64,000 bases of DNA from Ideonella sp. (GCA_016721465.1 JADKIA010000027.1:526203-590202); one strand, 5' to 3'; positions 42,857-51,239 are shown, counted from the first letter of the stretch. The notes: a model not told the origin generated them from the letters alone. Numbers and translations: made by a program.

Positions 42857-43768
42857 ATGCCGATGCGCGCCCGACGCCAAGCCCTGCCTGGCAACCGCTG
42901 GCACTTGCAGCACGGCCCCATCGACGTGGTGATCGCCGCCGAGGGCGATGCGGCGGTCGTGGCGATGGCCCACGAACGGGCCTGGGCGCGCTTCCAGACG
43001 CTGCTCGAGGAATTGGTGGCCGAGCTGGCCCTGTTGCGCCGGCCCGTCGTCGAATGTCGTGGCCTGCGCGGCCGCGTGGCGCGCCGCATGCGGCAGGCCT
43101 GCGCGCCGCACGCGCCCGAGTTCATCACGCCCATGGCCGCGGTGGCCGGCGCCGTGGCACAGGAGCTGATCGAGGCCTATGGGCAGCCCGGCATCCGTCG
43201 CGCCTGGGTCAACAACGGCGGCGACATCGCCCTGCACCTGGCTCCCGGCGAGCGCACCACCATCGGCTTGTTTGCCGACCTGTCGAACGTGGGCATGGCG
43301 CTGGCGCAACGCAGCGGCTCGTTGGCGCTGGATGGCCGTTTCAGCCTGTGCGCCGAGGATGGCGTCTGCGGCGTGGCCACCAGTGGCTGGCGGGGGCGCA
43401 GCCATTCGCTGGGCATCGCCGACAGCGTCACCGTGCTGGCGGCCACGGCGGCACAGGCCGACGCTGCGGCCACGATGATCGCCAATGCGGTGAACGTCGA
43501 CGCCCCGGGCATCGTGCGGCGCCCCGCCTGCGAGCTGCGCGACGACAGCGACCTCGGCGAGCGCCTGGTCACGGTGCAGGTGCCGGTGCTGTCGGCCGAG
43601 CAGCGCGCTGCGGCGTTGCGGGCCGGTGCCGGGCGGGCCCGCCGTTGCTGCGATGATGGCCTGATTGCCGCTGCTGCACTGGTGTGCCAGGGCGAGTGCA
43701 TCCAAGTGGGTGCACTGGTCCTGTCGCAGCGGACGGTCATCGCCTCTGATCACCTGGCGCTGGCATAG
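42857..43768 (+). CDS. UPF0280 family protein (ApbE superfamily)
   Basis: A protein of 303 residues. Blocks GPIDVVIAAEGD near 20-31, PEFITPMAAVAGAVAQELIEAYG near 93-115, AWVNNGGDIALHL near 119-131 and CGVATSGWRGRSHSLGIADSVTVLAATAAQADAAATMIANAVN near 174-216 define UPF0280. The NNGGD and ADSVTVLA...ADAAATMIANAV pieces are shared with the ApbE superfamily, whose best known members attach FMN to proteins. The gene follows the 6-hydroxynicotinate reductase after 6 bases, so the two are co-translated. A role as the flavin-attaching partner of that reductase is a testable idea; no activity has been assigned to the family with certainty. Confidence 0.88.
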   Translation: MPMRARRQALPGNRWHLQHGPIDVVIAAEGDAAVVAMAHERAWARFQTLLEELVAELALLRRPVVECRGLRGRVARRMRQACAPHAPEFITPMAAVAGAVAQELIEAYGQPGIRRAWVNNGGDIALHLAPGERTTIGLFADLSNVGMALAQRSGSLALDGRFSLCAEDGVCGVATSGWRGRSHSLGIADSVTVLAATAAQADAAATMIANAVNVDAPGIVRRPACELRDDSDLGERLVTVQVPVLSAEQRAAALRAGAGRARRCCDDGLIAAAALVCQGECIQVGALVLSQRTVIASDHLALA

Positions 43769-43803
43769 ACATTGCCTGCTCTCGATTTCCAAGGACCTTT
43801 TGC

Positions 43804-44445
43804 ATGAGCCTCATCGACATCCGGCGCATCGTCACCCAGGTGGAAGACATCTTCCACGAAGGCGGCCCACGTGCCACCACGCCGCTGCGGCGCGGCGCCA
43901 TTGCCGTGGTGATGACCAACCCCTACGCCGGCCGCTACGAGCCCGACATCCTGCCCATGATGGACGCGCTGCAGCCGGTGGGCATCGACATGGCGCACCG
44001 TTTGCGTGCGGCGATGGACGTGCCGGTCGAACGCATCCAGGGTTACGGCAAGGGCGCCATCATCGGCGCCTCGGGTGAACTCGAACATGGGGCGCTGTGG
44101 CACGTGCCCGGCGGCTACGCCATGCGCGAGCTGCTGGGCTGGAAGGGCGATGCGGCCGCCTATCAACGAGGCGAGTCGGGCAGCGAACAACGCGGTAACG
44201 CCCTGGCCATCGTGCCCAGCACCAAGAAGATCGGCGCACCTGGCACCGCACTCGACGTGCCGCTCACCCACATCAACGCCAGCTATGTGCGCAGCCATTT
44301 CGACGCGATGGAAGTGCGCGTGCCCGGCGCGCCCAAACCCGACGAGATCGTCTACATCCTGGTGATGAGCACCGGCGCACGGGTGCATGCCCGCGTCGGC
44401 GGTCTGGCGGCCGACGCCATCGCCAAGTGGGACGGATTGAGATAG
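43804..44445 (+). CDS. DUF1185 'amino acid synthesis' family protein, copy 1
   Basis: A protein of 213 residues, with AAGGA 9 bases before the ATG. Conserved blocks are AIAVVMTNPYAGRYEPD (near 30-46), GYGKGAIIGASGELEHGALWHVPGG (near 80-104), PSTKKIGAPGTALDVPLTHINASYVRSHFDAMEVRVPGAP (138-177) and PDEIVYILVMSTGARVHAR. This is the family named AA_synth/DUF1185, whose reaction is not established. It lies in the island downstream of UPF0280. The next gene is a paralogue sharing about one third of residues by eye, which suggests a heteromer or two steps on related substrates. Confidence 0.88.
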   Translation: MSLIDIRRIVTQVEDIFHEGGPRATTPLRRGAIAVVMTNPYAGRYEPDILPMMDALQPVGIDMAHRLRAAMDVPVERIQGYGKGAIIGASGELEHGALWHVPGGYAMRELLGWKGDAAAYQRGESGSEQRGNALAIVPSTKKIGAPGTALDVPLTHINASYVRSHFDAMEVRVPGAPKPDEIVYILVMSTGARVHARVGGLAADAIAKWDGLR

Positions 44446-44458
44446 TCCCACCCCCGGA

Positions 44459-44503
44459 GCGCCGCCGGCGGCCCGGCCAAGCCGGTTCCGCGGCGGCCGC
44501 TTG
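44459..44503. repeat. 45-base dispersed intergenic repeat, copy A
   Basis: Between the two DUF1185 genes lies a GC-rich 45-base unit with internal inverted symmetry (GCCGCCGGCGGC; CGGC...GCCG; CCGCGGCGG). A second copy at 46424-46468 differs at only three positions. It is intergenic and close to the upstream stop codon, like REP-type elements. Confidence 0.88.
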
Positions 44504-44537
44504 ATGCGCTTGACGATCTGATTTGGAGATGGACGAA

Positions 44538-45131
44538 ATGAACGATGTGCCAAGCTATGTTCGAAAGCTGGTCGTGCAGGTGGACGAAGTCCGCCGCGAG
44601 ATGGGCCGCGACGTCAGCCCGCCCACGCGCCGCGCGCTGGCCATGGCGGTGATCCACAACCCCTGTGCCGGCCGCTACGTCGAGCAATTGGACGAGTTGA
44701 TCGCCATCGGCGAAGAATTGGGCGGCCTGCTCGGCGACAAGTGTGTTCAGGCACTCGGCATCAGCCCCGCCCAGGCGCACAGCTACGGCAAGGCGGCGAT
44801 CGTCGGCGAGGCCGGCGAGCTGGAGCATGCCGCGGCCATCCTTCACCCCAAGCTGGGCGCACCGCTGCGCCGTTCGGTGGACAAGGGCGCCGCGCTCGTG
44901 CCATCGGCCAAGAAGCAGGGCGGCGTGGGCACAGCGGTGGACGTGCCGCTGGGTCACAAGGACGCGGCCTTCGTGCGCAGCCATTTCGACGCGATGGAGG
45001 CCCGCGTGGCCGACGCACCGCGGTCCGACGAGATCGTGGTGGCGGTGGTCGTCACCGACAGCGGCCGACCGCTGCCGCGGATCGGCGGCCTGCAGGTCGG
45101 CGAGATCGTGGGCCAGGACGGCTTGCGTTGA
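44538..45131 (+). CDS. DUF1185 'amino acid synthesis' family protein, copy 2
   Basis: A protein of 197 residues. An ATG at 44529 is in frame but touches the GGAG; the ATG at 44538 has the same GGAG 9 bases upstream and is preferred. Blocks parallel copy 1: MAVIHNPCAGRYVEQLDEL, SYGKAAIVGEAGELEHAAAILHPKLG, PSAKKQGGVGTAVDVPLGHKDAAFVRSHFDAMEARV and SDEIVVAVVVTDSG. It is about 16 residues shorter, missing the insert around the WKGDAAAY segment. Reaction unknown. It precedes the ABC importer genes, after a 63-base gap with an AGGACTC site. Confidence 0.87.
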   Translation: MNDVPSYVRKLVVQVDEVRREMGRDVSPPTRRALAMAVIHNPCAGRYVEQLDELIAIGEELGGLLGDKCVQALGISPAQAHSYGKAAIVGEAGELEHAAAILHPKLGAPLRRSVDKGAALVPSAKKQGGVGTAVDVPLGHKDAAFVRSHFDAMEARVADAPRSDEIVVAVVVTDSGRPLPRIGGLQVGEIVGQDGLR

Positions 45132-45194
45132 GGTTTGTGGTTATCGTTCGAATTGTTTCCGCCTTCGTTCACCTTCAACCCTGAGGACTCCCCC

Positions 45195-46385
45195 ATGCTC
45201 CGTCGCACCCTGCTCGCCTCCGCCCTGATGTCGGCGGCCGTTTTGTCCCACGCTCAAGCGCTGATCAAGATCGGCGAGGTCAACAGCTACAAGGTGCAGC
45301 CCGCCTTCCTCGAGCCCTACAAGAAGGGCATGGAGCTGGCCGTCGAAGAGATCAACGCCGCGGGCGGCCTGAATGGCAAGAAGGTGCAGCTGATCACGCG
45401 CGACGACAACGGCAACCCGGGCGACGCCGTGCGCGCCGCCGAAGAGCTGGTGTCGCGCGAGAAGGTGGACGTGCTCACCGGCGCCTTCCTGTCCAACATC
45501 GGACTGGCGCTCACCGACTTCGCCAAGCAGAAGAAGTTCTTCTACCTCGCGTCCGAGCCACTCACCGACAAGATCGTCTGGGGCAACGGCAACCACTACA
45601 CCTTCCGTCTGCGGCCGTCCACCTACATGCAGGCCGCGATGCTGGTGCCCGAGGCGGCCAAGCTGAAGAAGAAGCGCTGGGCCATCGTCTACCCCAACTA
45701 CGAATACGGCCAGTCGGCGGCGGCCACCTTCAAGCAATTGCTCAAGGCCGCGCAGCCGGACGTGGAGTTCGTGGTCGAGCAAGCCCCGCCGCTGGGCAAG
45801 CTCGATGCCGGCAGCGTGACCCAGGCATTGGCCGATGCCAAGCCGGACGCGATCTTCAACGTGCTATTCGGCGCCGACCTGTCCAAGTTCGTGCGCGAGG
45901 GCAACACGCGCGGCCTGTTCCAGGGCCGCGAGGTGGTGAGCCTGCTCACCGGCGAGCCCGAGTACCTCGATCCGTTGAAGGACGAAACGCCCAACGGCTG
46001 GATCGTCACCGGCTACCCCTGGTACGGCATCCAGACGCCCGAGCACAAGGCCTTCTTCCTGGCCTACCACCGCAAGTACAACGACTATCCGCGCCTGGGC
46101 TCGGTGGTGGGCTACAGCGCCATCCAGTCGCTGGCCGCCGGCATCAAGAAGGCCAAGAGCACCGACACCGAAAAGCTCATCGCCGCCTTCAAGGGCCTGG
46201 AGGTGATGACGCCGATGGGCAAGGCGGTCTATCGCGCGCAGGACCACCAGTCGACGATGGGTGCGTTCATCGGCAAGACCAAGAACGAGGGCGGCAAGGG
46301 CACGATGGTGGACTACCGCTACCTGGATGGCGCCAAGTTCCAGCCCAGCGATGCCGAGGTGGCCAAGCTGCGCCCGGCCAATTGA
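45195..46385 (+). CDS. Branched-chain-type ABC transporter substrate-binding protein
   Basis: A protein of 396 residues with a Sec signal peptide (MLRRTLLASALMSAAVLSHAQA). The mature part is a type I periplasmic-binding fold: IKIGEVNSYKVQPAFLEPYKKGMELAVEEINAAGGLNGKKVQLI, then EELVSREKVDVLTGAFLSNIGLALTDFA and RWAIVYPNYEYGQSAAATFKQLL. This is the LivJ/LivK/AmiC-like group, members of which bind amino acids, amides or aromatic acids. Placed in the nicotinate island, it may deliver nicotinate or a ring-cleavage substrate to the permease encoded next, but the ligand pocket cannot be read from sequence. Confidence 0.92.
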   Translation: MLRRTLLASALMSAAVLSHAQALIKIGEVNSYKVQPAFLEPYKKGMELAVEEINAAGGLNGKKVQLITRDDNGNPGDAVRAAEELVSREKVDVLTGAFLSNIGLALTDFAKQKKFFYLASEPLTDKIVWGNGNHYTFRLRPSTYMQAAMLVPEAAKLKKKRWAIVYPNYEYGQSAAATFKQLLKAAQPDVEFVVEQAPPLGKLDAGSVTQALADAKPDAIFNVLFGADLSKFVREGNTRGLFQGREVVSLLTGEPEYLDPLKDETPNGWIVTGYPWYGIQTPEHKAFFLAYHRKYNDYPRLGSVVGYSAIQSLAAGIKKAKSTDTEKLIAAFKGLEVMTPMGKAVYRAQDHQSTMGAFIGKTKNEGGKGTMVDYRYLDGAKFQPSDAEVAKLRPAN

Positions 46386-46423
46386 TCCCCCCCGCAAGCG
46401 CCTGCGGCGCCTCCCCCCAGGGG

Positions 46424-46468
46424 GCGCCGCCAGCGGCCCGGCAAAGCCGGTTCCGCGGCGGCCGTTTG
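46424..46468. repeat. 45-base dispersed intergenic repeat, copy B
   Basis: Second copy of the unit at 44459-44503 (42 of 45 identical), in the gap between the substrate-binding protein and permease genes. A C6-A-G5 palindrome (46413-46424) directly precedes it, as seen in shortened form at 48435-48446. The gap of 127 bases is otherwise without a gene. Confidence 0.88.
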
Positions 46469-46512
46469 CATCCGTTGCCACAGGCAGCTCGTATGGCCAG
46501 CAACCCTCGCGC

Positions 46513-48402
46513 ATGACACTTTCGGCATTTCTTGTTCAGCTGCTCAACGGGCTGGCCGGTGCCTCGTCGCTGTTCATGGTGGCTGCGGGCCTGTCGCTGA
46601 TTTTCGGTGTTACCCGTATCGTCAATTTCGCGCACGGCTCGTTCTTCATGCTGGGCGTCTACATTGCGTACACCGTGGTGGACCGCTTCAGTGCCACGGG
46701 CCTGAGCTTCTGGCCGGCGCTGGCCTTGGCGGCTCTGGCGGTGGGAGTGATCGGTGCGTTGGTGGAGGTGGTGCTGCTGCGCCGCATCTACCGCGCACCG
46801 GAGCTGTTCCAGTTGCTGGCCACCTTCGCGCTGGTGCTGGTGATCAAGGACGCTGCGCTCTACCTTTGGGGCGCCGAGGACCTGCTGGGGCCGCGCGCGC
46901 CTGGCTTCACCGGGGCGGTGGAGATCCTGGGCCACCGCTTTCCCAGCTATGACCTGTTGCTGATCGTGGTCGGCCCGTTGGTGCTCGGCGCGCTGTGGCT
47001 GCTGCTCACCCGCACGCGATGGGGCACCCTGGTGCGGGCGGCCACGCAGGACCGCGAGATGGTGGGCGCCCTCGGCGTGAACCAGGCCTGGCTGTTCACC
47101 AGCGTGTTCGCGCTGGGTTCCATGCTGGCGGGGCTGGGCGGCGCGTTGCAGTTGCCGCGCGAGCCGGCGGCGCTGGGGCTGGATCTGCTCACCATCGGCG
47201 ATGCATTCGTGGTGGTGGTGGTGGGCGGCATGGGCTCGATCCCGGGCGCCTTCGTCGCGGCGCTGCTGATTGCCGAGATCAAGGCGATCTGCGTCGGTCT
47301 GGGCACCGTGCATGGGTTCGGCTTTGATTTCTCGTTCTCCAAGCTCACCCTGGTGGTCGAGTTCCTGGTCATGGCGCTGGTGCTGGTGCTGCGGCCCTGG
47401 GGCCTGATGGGCAAGCCGCAGGCCGCCAGCCGCAGCAGTGCACCGGCCGAGGCGCCGCTGCAACCGGCCCCGCGCCTGCTGCGCTTTGCGGCCGCGTGGT
47501 TCATGGCCGCCTTGATCGCGCTGCCGCTGGTCACCGCGGGCAGCCCTTACGTCACCGTGCTGGCGATCGATCTGCTCACCGCCGCGCTGTTCGCCGCCAG
47601 CCTGCACTTCATGATGGGGCCGGCGGGCATGCATTCGTTCGGGCACGCCGCCTATTTCGGATTGGGCGCGTACGCGGCGGCGCTGCTGATGCTCAAGGGG
47701 GGCTGGCCGATGGAGGCCGCACTGGTCGCGGCGCCACTGTTCGCCGCAGCGGGTGCGCTGGTGTTCGGCTGGTTCTGCGTGCGCCTGTCGGGGGTGTACT
47801 TGGCCATGCTCACGCTGGCTTTCGCGCAGATCGTCTGGTCGGTGGCCTTCCAGTGGGACGACTTCACCGGCGGCAGCAACGGCCTGACCGGCGTGTGGCC
47901 GGCCGAGTGGCTGTCGGACAAGCGCGCCTACTACTTCGTCACCTTGGCCCTGGTGGCCGGCGGCACCCTGCTGTTGCGCCGCATGCTGTTCTCGCCCTTC
48001 GGCTATGCCATGCGCGCCGGTCGCGATTCGCCGCTGCGCGCCGATGCCATCGGCATCGACGTGCCCCGCATCCAGTGGGCCACCTTCGTGCTGGCGGCCT
48101 TGTTCGCCGGGCTGGCCGGGGCGCTGTTTGCCTTCAGCAAGGGCAGCATCTCGCCGGACAGCATGGCCGTGGGCAAATCGGTGGACGGCTTGGTGATGGT
48201 GCTGCTGGGCGGCTTGCAGACCTTGTCCGGCCCGATCGTCGGGGCCGTCACCTTCACGTGGCTGCAGGACAGCGTGGCCCGCTCCACCGACTACTGGCGC
48301 GCCCTGTTGGGCGGCATCATCCTGCTGCTGGTGCTGGCCTTTCCGCAGGGCATCGCGGGCTTCGTCGACCAGCTCTTCCAGCGCCGGGACGCCAAGTCAT
48401 GA
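46513..48402 (+). CDS. Fused LivH-LivM type ABC permease
   Basis: A protein of 629 residues. Residues 1-295 are a LivH-type permease (GLSLIFGVTRIVNFAHGSFFMLG; EEA-like loop GTLVRAATQDREMVGALGVN) and residues 320-625 a LivM-type permease (HFMMGPAGMHSFGHAAYFGLGAYAAALLM; MRAGRDSPLRADAIGIDVPRIQW). The linker (about 296-318) is Ala/Pro-rich. Sixteen or more membrane helices are likely. Most transporters of this class use two separate genes; fused forms occur in some aromatic-compound importers of Burkholderiales. ATGA overlap with the ATPase gene that follows. Confidence 0.9.
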   Translation: MTLSAFLVQLLNGLAGASSLFMVAAGLSLIFGVTRIVNFAHGSFFMLGVYIAYTVVDRFSATGLSFWPALALAALAVGVIGALVEVVLLRRIYRAPELFQLLATFALVLVIKDAALYLWGAEDLLGPRAPGFTGAVEILGHRFPSYDLLLIVVGPLVLGALWLLLTRTRWGTLVRAATQDREMVGALGVNQAWLFTSVFALGSMLAGLGGALQLPREPAALGLDLLTIGDAFVVVVVGGMGSIPGAFVAALLIAEIKAICVGLGTVHGFGFDFSFSKLTLVVEFLVMALVLVLRPWGLMGKPQAASRSSAPAEAPLQPAPRLLRFAAAWFMAALIALPLVTAGSPYVTVLAIDLLTAALFAASLHFMMGPAGMHSFGHAAYFGLGAYAAALLMLKGGWPMEAALVAAPLFAAAGALVFGWFCVRLSGVYLAMLTLAFAQIVWSVAFQWDDFTGGSNGLTGVWPAEWLSDKRAYYFVTLALVAGGTLLLRRMLFSPFGYAMRAGRDSPLRADAIGIDVPRIQWATFVLAALFAGLAGALFAFSKGSISPDSMAVGKSVDGLVMVLLGGLQTLSGPIVGAVTFTWLQDSVARSTDYWRALLGGIILLLVLAFPQGIAGFVDQLFQRRDAKS

Positions 48403-49265
48403 GCGCCCCAAGGACGCCGCCAAGCGGCGCCCGTCCCCCGTGGGGGTCAAGCAAAGTGGCAGAGCCACATTTGCTTGAGAGCGACGCCTTGCCTGCGTTG
48501 CTTCAAGTGCAGGGCCTGGGCAAGTCCTTCGGTGGCAATCGCGCCGTGGACGACATCAGCTTCAGCGTGGCTGCGGGCGAGTTGCTGGCGCTGATCGGTC
48601 CCAATGGCGCGGGCAAGTCCACCACCTTCAACATGGTCAACGGCCAGTTGAAGCCCGACGCCGGCTCGATCCAGCTCGACGGCACCGAACTCATCGGCCG
48701 CAAGCCGCGCGACATCTGGAAGCTGGGCGTGGGACGCACCTTCCAGATTGCCGAGACCTTCGCCTCGCTCACGGTGGTGGAGAACGTGCAGATGGCGTTG
48801 CTGTCGGCCGACGCGAAGCTGTATTCACTGTTCACCCGGGCCGCTGGCCACAAGCGCGACGAGGCGCTGGCCCTGCTCGATCAGGTGGGCATGGTGAGCC
48901 AAGCCGACCGGCCCTGCAGTGTGCTGGCCTATGGCGACGTGAAGCGGGTGGAACTGGCCATCGCGATGGCGAACCGGCCGAAGCTGCTGCTGATGGACGA
49001 ACCCACCGCCGGCATGGCACCCAAGGAGCGCAACGAACTGATGGCCCTGACCAAGCGCCTGGTGGTCGAGCGCGGCCTGGCCGTGCTGTTCACCGAGCAC
49101 AGCATGGACGTGGTCTTTGCGCACGCCGACCGCCTGATCGTGCTGGCCCGCGGCCGCCTGATTGCCGAAGGCTCGGCCACCGAGATACGCGATCACCCCA
49201 AGGTGCAGGAGGTCTACTTCGGCTCCGGCAAGACCTTCGAGAAGAAGGCGGCGGTGGCTCCATGA
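48399..49265 (+). CDS. LivG-type ABC transporter ATPase
   Basis: A protein of 288 residues. Walker A is GPNGAGKST near residue 68, the Q-loop lies near VGRTFQIAETF, the signature (SVLAYGDVKRVELAIAMA, near 172) has the YGD variant typical of this family, and Walker B is LLLMDEPTAGMAP. The first 33 residues are unconserved and are coded by sequence with a CCCCC-GT-GGGGG palindrome (48435-48446) and a CAAGCAAA/TTTGCTTG stem, resembling an intergenic repeat that became coding; an in-frame GTG at 48456 is an alternative start. Energises import through the fused permease. Confidence 0.92.
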   Translation: MSAPRTPPSGARPPWGSSKVAEPHLLESDALPALLQVQGLGKSFGGNRAVDDISFSVAAGELLALIGPNGAGKSTTFNMVNGQLKPDAGSIQLDGTELIGRKPRDIWKLGVGRTFQIAETFASLTVVENVQMALLSADAKLYSLFTRAAGHKRDEALALLDQVGMVSQADRPCSVLAYGDVKRVELAIAMANRPKLLLMDEPTAGMAPKERNELMALTKRLVVERGLAVLFTEHSMDVVFAHADRLIVLARGRLIAEGSATEIRDHPKVQEVYFGSGKTFEKKAAVAP

Positions 49266-49996
49266 GCAGCACCGACAGCTTGCTCGATGTCGCTCAGCTC
49301 AGCGCCTGGTATGGCGCGGCGCAGATCCTGTTCGATGTGAACCTGCAGGTGCAACGCGGCGAGGTGGTGGCGCTGATGGGCCGCAATGGCGCAGGCAAGT
49401 CCACCACGCTGAAGACCATCATGGGCCTGCTGGACAAGCGCCGCGGCGTGCTGCGCTTCATGGGACAGGACATCTCGCGCCGCCCGTCGCACGAGATCGC
49501 GCGGCTGGGCCTGGGCTTCGTGCCGGAGGACCGGCGCATCTTCAGCGACCTGACGGTGTCGGAGAACCTCGAGGTCGGCCGCCAGCCCGCGCGGCGTTGG
49601 CCCGATGGCAGCGCCGCACCGCTGTGGACGACGGCCGAAGTGTTCAAGCTCTTCCCCAACCTGGGCGAAATGCCCCTGCGCCTGGGCGGGCGCACCAGCG
49701 GGGGCGAGCAGCAGATGCTCACCGTGGCGCGCACGCTGATGGGCAACCCCTTTCTCGTGCTGCTGGACGAGCCCAGCGAGGGTGTGGCCCCGGTGATCGT
49801 GGAGCAGATGGCGCACATGATCCTGGCGCTGAAGGCGCAGGGCGTGAGCATCCTGCTGTCCGAGCAGAACATGCATTTCGCGGAGTTGGTGTCGGATCGG
49901 GCCTACGTGCTCGAGAAAGGCCAGATCCGTTTCCAGGCCTCCATGGCCGAGCTCGCCGCCAATGACGAGGTGCGGCGGGCGTATTTGTCGGTGTGA
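49262..49996 (+). CDS. LivF-type ABC transporter ATPase
   Basis: A protein of 244 residues with Walker A GRNGAGKST near 40, signature TSGGEQQMLTVARTLM near 143 and Walker B LVLLDEPSEGVAPV near 164-177. The start overlaps the previous stop as ATGA. Together with LivG, the fused permease and the binding protein it makes a complete importer. The next gene (nicotinamidase) starts 36 bases after the stop, so the importer and the periplasmic enzyme are probably in one transcript. Confidence 0.93.
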   Translation: MSSTDSLLDVAQLSAWYGAAQILFDVNLQVQRGEVVALMGRNGAGKSTTLKTIMGLLDKRRGVLRFMGQDISRRPSHEIARLGLGFVPEDRRIFSDLTVSENLEVGRQPARRWPDGSAAPLWTTAEVFKLFPNLGEMPLRLGGRTSGGEQQMLTVARTLMGNPFLVLLDEPSEGVAPVIVEQMAHMILALKAQGVSILLSEQNMHFAELVSDRAYVLEKGQIRFQASMAELAANDEVRRAYLSV

Positions 49997-50031
49997 TCTC
50001 GTCGTGGTCGTTCTTCAGAAGGGGTATCGCA

Positions 50032-50751
50032 ATGCAGATCCATGATCGCCGTTTCTTTCTCCAGGCGCTGTCGCTGACCGGTTTGGCCACCGCCGTGCCG
50101 AGCTTTGCCGCCGGCAAGATCAAGCCCGGTGCCAACGCTGTGCTGATCGTGGTGGATGTGCAGAACTGCTTCGTCACCGGTGGCACGCTGCCCGTGGCCA
50201 AGGGCGAGGAGGTGGTGCCGGTGATCAACAAGATCGCCGCCGCCTTCCAGAACATCGTGGCCACGCAGGACTGGCACACGGCCGGCCACGCCTCGTTCGC
50301 CAGCAGCTACGCGGGCAAGAAGCCCTTCGAGACCACCACGCTGAAGTATGGGCAACAGGTGCTGTGGCCCGACCACTGCGTGCAGGGCACCGACGACGCG
50401 GCCCTGCACAAGGACCTGAAGTTGCCCACCGCGCAGCTGATCATTCGCAAGGGCTACAACAAGGGCGTGGACAGCTACTCGGCCTTCGAGGAGGCCGACC
50501 GCAAGACGGTCACTGGCCTGGCCGGCTACCTGAAGGCGCGTGGCATCAAGAGCGTCTACGTCACCGGCCTGGCGACCGACTTTTGCGTGGCCTGGACGGC
50601 GATGGACGCGCGCAAGGCCGGCTTCGAGGTGTCGGTGATCGAGGACGCCTGTCGCGGCATCGACCTCAATGGCTCGGTGGCGGCGGCCTGGAAGCAGATG
50701 AGCGCCAAGGGCGTGAAGCGCATCCAGTCCGCCGATCTCGATCTGGCGTGA
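50032..50751 (+). CDS. pncA: Nicotinamidase-type cysteine hydrolase with Tat signal
   Basis: A protein of 239 residues from the ATG at 50032, which has AAGGGG 7 bases upstream; an in-frame GTG at 49993 overlaps livF. The N-terminus (HDRRFFLQALSLTGLATAVPSFAAGK) is a Tat-type signal, so the enzyme should fold in the cytoplasm and work in the periplasm. The catalytic triad of PncA is present: Asp in LIVVDVQNCF, Lys in IIRKGYN and Cys in ATDFCVAWT. Metal ligands are in DWHTAGHASF (D, H, H). WPDHCVQGT is the nicotinamidase block. It would convert nicotinamide to nicotinate outside the cytoplasm. Related amidases of other substrates remain possible. The nicA-like gene follows after 7 bases. Confidence 0.88.
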   Translation: MQIHDRRFFLQALSLTGLATAVPSFAAGKIKPGANAVLIVVDVQNCFVTGGTLPVAKGEEVVPVINKIAAAFQNIVATQDWHTAGHASFASSYAGKKPFETTTLKYGQQVLWPDHCVQGTDDAALHKDLKLPTAQLIIRKGYNKGVDSYSAFEEADRKTVTGLAGYLKARGIKSVYVTGLATDFCVAWTAMDARKAGFEVSVIEDACRGIDLNGSVAAAWKQMSAKGVKRIQSADLDLA

Positions 50752-50758
50752 TGTCGGC

Positions 50759-51229
50759 TTGAGCGAGTCCATCGCGCTGCACGTCAACGGCCAGGTGCTG
50801 CACCTGGCCGTGCCCGGCAGCGCGCCGCTGCTGCAGGTGCTGCGCAACGACCTGCAGCTCAACGGGCCGAAGTACGGCTGCGGCCTGGGCGAGTGCGGCG
50901 CCTGCATGGTGTTGATCGATGGCGTGGCGGCACGCGCTTGCACCATCCCGGTGGCCGGTGTGGCCGGGCGTGAAGTCACCACGCTGGAAGGCCTGGGCTC
51001 GGTATCGGCGCCGCACCCGGTGCAACAGGCCTTCATCGACACGCAGGCGGCGCAGTGCGGCTATTGCCTGAACGGCATGATCATGACCACCGTGGCGCTG
51101 CTGCGCCGCCGGCCACGACCCACACCGGGCGAGGCCAGGGCAGCCCTGTCGCACAACCTGTGTCGATGCGGGACGCACCTCGAGATCCTGGCCGCGGTGC
51201 AGCGAGCCGCCGAGTTGCAATCAAAGTGA
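50759..51229 (+). CDS. nicA: NicA-type (2Fe-2S) subunit of nicotinate dehydrogenase-like hydroxylase
   Basis: A protein of 156 residues from a TTG; an ATG eight bases earlier runs into a stop at once. Two 2Fe-2S sites are visible: Cys41, 46, 49, 61 (KYGCGLGECGACMVL...C) and Cys100, 103, 135, 137 (QCGYCLNGMIMT...NLCRCGTH). This is the small subunit of molybdenum hydroxylases of the NicA/IorA type, which lack an FAD subunit and pass electrons to cytochrome c. The large subunit gene starts 10 bases after the stop. In Pseudomonas putida NicAB turns nicotinate into 6-hydroxynicotinate. Confidence 0.87.
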   Translation: MSESIALHVNGQVLHLAVPGSAPLLQVLRNDLQLNGPKYGCGLGECGACMVLIDGVAARACTIPVAGVAGREVTTLEGLGSVSAPHPVQQAFIDTQAAQCGYCLNGMIMTTVALLRRRPRPTPGEARAALSHNLCRCGTHLEILAAVQRAAELQSK

Positions 51230-51239
51230 ACGTCCCGCG

